Part shown: positions 59,701 through 64,000 of the stretch, piece by piece
Layout of the letters: every line of letters starts with the position of its first letter
Position numbering within the stretch: position 1 is the stretch's first letter
DNA from: Salvelinus alpinus
Lineage: Eukaryota > Chordata > Actinopteri > Salmoniformes > Salmonidae
Direction of reading: 5' to 3'
Assembly: GCF_045679555.1 (NCBI RefSeq)
Contig: NC_092089.1
Location: forward strand, 6,184,679-6,248,678
DNA length: 64,000 nucleotides
Position numbers and translations under genes: made by a program
Notes under the pieces: model-generated
Told to the model about the DNA's origin: nothing
The model's database searches: none
What the model saw: the letters and a program-made list of their open reading frames with translations, nothing else

Positions 59701-62700
59701 CCAAGACAACTGTTATAGAGACATGTAGTTAGAATAGGACCAAGACAACTGTTATAGAGACATGTAGTTAGATTAGGACCAAGACAACTGTTATAGAAGA
59801 GACATGTAGTTAGAATAGGACCAAGACAACTGTTATAGAAGAGACATGTAGTTAGAATAGGACCAAGACAACTGTTATAGAGACATTTAGTTAGAATAGG
59901 ACCAAGACAACTGTTATAGAGACATGTAGTTAGAATAGGACCAAGACAACTGTTATAGAGACATGTAGTTAGAATAGGACCAAGACAACTGTTATAGATG
60001 AGACATGTAGTTAGAATAGGACCAAGACAACTGTTATAGAGACATGTAGTTAGAATAGGACCAAGACAACTGTTATAGATGAGACATGTAGTTAGAATAG
60101 GACCAAGACAACTGTTATAGAAGAGACATGTAGTTAGATTAGGACCAAGACAACTGTTATAGAAGAGACATGTAGTTAGAATAGGACCAAGACAACTGTT
60201 ATAGAGACATGTAGTTAGAATAGGACCAAGACAACTGTTATAGAAGAGACATGTAGTTAGATTAGGACCAAGACAACTGTTATAGAAGAGACATGTAGTT
60301 AGAATAGGACCCAGACAACTGTTATAGAAGAGACATGTAGTTAGAATAGGACCAAGACAACTGATATAGAAGAAACATGTAGTTAGAATAGGACCAAGAC
60401 AACTGTTATAGAAGAGACATGTAGTTAGATTAGGACCAAGACAACTGTTATAGAAGAGACATGTAGTTAGAATAGGACCAAGACAACTGTTATAGAGACA
60501 TGTAGTTAGAATAGGACCAAGACAACTGTTATAGAGACATGTAGTTAGAATAGGACCCAGACAACTGTTATAGAGACATGTAGTTAGAATAGGTCCAAGA
60601 CAACTGTTATAGAGACATGTAGTTAGAATAGGACCAAGACAACTGTTATAGAGACATGTAGTTAGATTAGGACCAAGACAACTGTTATAGAAGAGACATG
60701 TAGTTAGAATAGGACCAAGACAACTGTTATAGAAGAGACATGTAGTTAGAATAGGACCAAGACAACTGTTATAGAGACATTTAGTTAGAATAGGACCAAG
60801 ACAACTGTTATAGAGACATGTAGTTAGAATAGGACCAAGACAACTGTTATAGAGACATGTAGTTAGAATAGGACCAAGACAACTGTTATAGATGAGACAT
60901 GTAGTTAGAATAGGACCAAGACAACTGTTATAGAGACATGTAGTTAGAATAGGACCAAGACAACTGTTATAGATGAGACATGTAGTTAGAATAGGACCAA
61001 GACAACTGTTATAGAAGAGACATGTAGTTAGATTAGGACCAAGACAACTGTTATAGAAGAGACATGTAGTTAGAATAGGACCAAGACAACTGTTATAGAG
61101 ACATGTAGTTAGAATAGGACCAAGACAACTGTTATAGAGACATGTAGTTAGAATAGGACCAAGACAACTGTTATAGAGACATGTAGTTAGAATAGGACCA
61201 AGACAACTGTTATAGATGAGACATGTAGTTAGAATAGGACCAAGACAACTGTTATAGAGACATGTAGTTAGAATAGGACCAAGACAACTGTTATAGATGA
61301 GACATGTAGTTAGAATAGGACCAAGACAACTGTTATAGAAGAGACATGTAGTTAGATTAGGACCAAGACAACTGTTATAGAAGAGACATGTAGTTAGAAT
61401 AGGACCAAGACAACTGTTATAGAGACATGTAGTTAGAATAGGACCAAGACAACTGTTATAGAAGAGACATGTAGTTAGATTAGGACCAAGACAACTGTTA
61501 TAGAAGAGACATGTAGTTAGAATAGGACCCAGACAACTGTTATAGAAGAGACATGTAGTTAGAATAGGACCAAGACAACTGATATAGAAGAAACATGTAG
61601 TTAGAATAGGACCAAGACAACTGTTATAGAAGAGACATGTAGTTAGATTAGGACCAAGACAACTGTTATAGAAGAGACATGTAGTTAGAATAGGACCAAG
61701 ACAACTGTTATAGAGACATGTAGTTAGAATAGGACCAAGACAACTGTTATAGAGACATGTAGTTAGAATAGGACCCAGACAACTGTTATAGAGACATGTA
61801 GTTAGAATAGGTCCAAGACAACTGTTATAGAGACATGTAGTTAGAATAGGACCAAGACAACTGTTATAGAGACATGTAGTTAGATTAGGACCAAGACAAC
61901 TGTTATAGAAGAGACATGTAGTTAGAATAGGACCAAGACAACTGTTATAGAAGAGACATGTAGTTAGAATAGGACCAAGACAACTGTTATAGAGACATTT
62001 AGTTAGAATAGGACCAAGACAACTGTTATAGAGACATGTAGTTAGAATAGGACCAAGACAACTGTTATAGAGACATGTAGTTAGAATAGGACCAAGACAA
62101 CTGTTATAGATGAGACATGTAGTTAGAATAGGACCAAGACAACTGTTATAGAGACATGTAGTTAGAATAGGACCAAGACAACTGTTATAGATGAGACATG
62201 TAGTTAGAATAGGACCAAGACAACTGTTATAGAAGAGACATGTAGTTAGATTAGGACCAAGACAACTGTTATAGAAGAGACATGTAGTTAGAATAGGACC
62301 AAGACAACTGTTATAGAGACATGTAGTTAGAATAGGACCAAGACAACTGTTATAGAAGAGACATGTAGTTAGATTAGGACCAAGACAACTGTTATAGAAG
62401 AGACATGTAGTTAGAATAGGACCCAGACAACTGTTATAGAAGAGACATGTAGTTAGAATAGGACCAAGACAACTGATATAGAAGAGACATGTAGTTAGAA
62501 TAGGACCAAGACAACTGTTATAGAAGAGACATGTAGTTAGATTAGGACCAAGACAACTGTTATAGAAGAGACATGTAGTTAGAATAGGACCAAGACAACT
62601 GTTATAGAGACATGTAGTTAGAATAGGACCAAGACAACTGTTATAGAGACATGTAGTTAGAATAGGACCCAGACAACTGTTATAGAGACATGTAGTTAGA

Positions 62701-64000
62701 ATAGGTCCAAGACAACTGTTATAGAGACATGTAGTTAGAATAGGACCAAGACAACTGTTATAGAGACATGTAGTTAGAATAGGACCCAGACAACTGTTAT
62801 AGAGACATGTAGTTAGAATAGGACCAAGACAACTGTTATAGAAGAGACATGTAGTTAGAATAGGACCAAGACAACTGTTATAGAAGAGACATGTAGTTAG
62901 AATAGGACCAAGACAACTGTTATAGAGACATGTAGTTAGATTAGGACCAAGACAACTGTTAGAGACATGTAGTTAGAATAGGACCAAGACAACTGTTATA
63001 GAGACATGTAGTTAGAATAGGACCAAGACAACTGATATAGAGACATGTAGTTAGAATAGTACCAAGACAACTGTTATAGAGACATGTAGTTAGAATAGGA
63101 CCAAGACAACTGTTATAGAGACATGTAGTTAGAATAGGACCAAGACAACTGTTATAGAGACATGTAGTTAGAATAGTACCAAGACAACTGTTATAGAGAC
63201 ATGTAGTTAGAATAGGACCAAGACAACTGTTATAGAGACATGTAGTTAGAATAGGACCAAGACAACTGTTATAGAAGAGACATGTAGTTAGAATAGGACC
63301 AAGACAACTGTTATAGAGACATGTAGTTAGAATAGGACCAAGACAACTGTTATAGAGACATGTAGTTAGAATAGGACCAAGACAACTGTTATAGAGACAT
63401 GTAGTTAGAATAGGACCAAGACAACTGTTATAGAGACATGTAGTTAGATTAGGACCAAGACAACTGTTATAGAAGAGACATGTAGTTAGAATAGGACCAA
63501 GACAACTGTTATAGAAGAGACATGTAGTTAGACAGTAGGACTAAGACAACTGTTATAGAGACATGTAGTTAGAATAGGACCAAGACAACTGTTATAGAGA
63601 CATGTAGTTAGAATAGGACCAAGACAACTGTTATAGAGACATGTAGTTAGAATAGGACCAAGACAACTGTTATAGAGACATGTAGTTAGAATAGGACCAA
63701 GACAACTGTTATAGAGACATGTAGTTAGAATAGGACCAAGACAACTGTTATAGATGAGACATGTAGTTAGAATAGGACCAAGACAACTGTTATAGAAGAG
63801 ACATGTAGTTAGATTAGGACCAAGACAACTGTTATAGAAGAGACATGTAGTTAGAATAGGACCAAGACAACTGTTATAGAGACATGTAGTTAGAATAGGA
63901 CCAAGACAACTGTTATAGAAGAGACATGTAGTTAGATTAGGACCAAGACAACTGTTATAGAAGAGACATGTAGTTAGAATAGGACCAAGACAACTGTTAT
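47781..64000 (-). repeat. 39/42-bp satellite made of splice-acceptor-like units
   Basis: About 400 tandem units run to the right end of the window. On the plus strand a unit contains ATGTAGTTAGAATAGGACCA and AGACAACTGTTATAGAGAC; the 42-bp form has AGAAGAGAC or AGATGAGAC. Variants GATTAGG, ACCCAGAC, AGTACC and AGGTCC act as markers. Some recur at fixed distances: AGGTCC at 60591 and 61809, AAACATG at 60373 and 61591, and AGACATTTAG at 60775 and 61993, all 1,218 bp apart; GTTAGAG at 59282 and 62958 (3,676 bp). Read on the minus strand, each unit is TTCTAAC, about 19 bases, AACAG, then the first bases of the exon at 47681-47780. Confidence 0.96.

Overview
The window is vertebrate nuclear DNA, almost certainly from a salmonid fish. 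The main clues are a tRNA-headed SINE with the HpaI/SmaI-type salmonid 3' tail (8823-8980), a Tc1-like transposon of a type common in salmonids (14001-15604), other fragments resembling common salmonid dispersed repeats, and interrupted genes with GT/AG introns. There are no bacterial operons, CRISPR arrays or rRNA genes. I estimate that more than 80 percent of the window is tandem repeat.

From 1 to 13.7 kb the window holds the 3' end of vps13b on the plus strand, the bridge-like lipid-transfer protein mutated in human Cohen syndrome. Five coding exons (1959-2129, 3086-3262, 5726-5828, 11083-11332, 11643-11888) join in frame with matching splice phases and end at a TGA at 11886-11888. Almost every intron is filled by its own minisatellite, with units of 22, about 12, 61, 57, 23, 49 and 46 bp. 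A 3' UTR with further minisatellites, a palindromic dispersed element and an AATAAA follow.

At 13901-14000 lies a gap of exactly 100 N. The next contig starts at the first base of a Tc1 element, runs through about 20 kb of the 46-bp intronic satellite (15607-35500), and then repeats the last two vps13b exons (35906-36155 and 36718-36963), the 3' UTR and the downstream 35-bp satellite (38762-45233). The two exon pairs differ by two synonymous changes. An unpurged allelic copy joined by a scaffold gap is the simplest reading; a real partial tandem duplication is the alternative.

From 45.7 kb to the right end lies a second gene on the minus strand, tail to tail with vps13b. Its last two coding exons (47681-47780, then 46468-46511) match in splice phase, and a minus-strand AATAAA sits at 45726-45731. 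I could not identify its family. Its last intron holds 33-bp and 27-bp minisatellites. The next intron upstream is a satellite of 39/42-bp units that runs off the window end, and each unit looks like a copy of the exon's own 3' splice site.

No multi-gene novel system is visible. The most notable signal is how often repeat arrays start from, or abut, splice sites: a triplicated acceptor at one vps13b exon, a 16-kb chain of acceptor-like modules in the minus gene, pyrimidine-tract arrays before two vps13b acceptors, and TG and CA repeats bracketing one exon. The 46-bp array also has a clear higher-order structure (a block repeating at 8,832 bp, 192 units).
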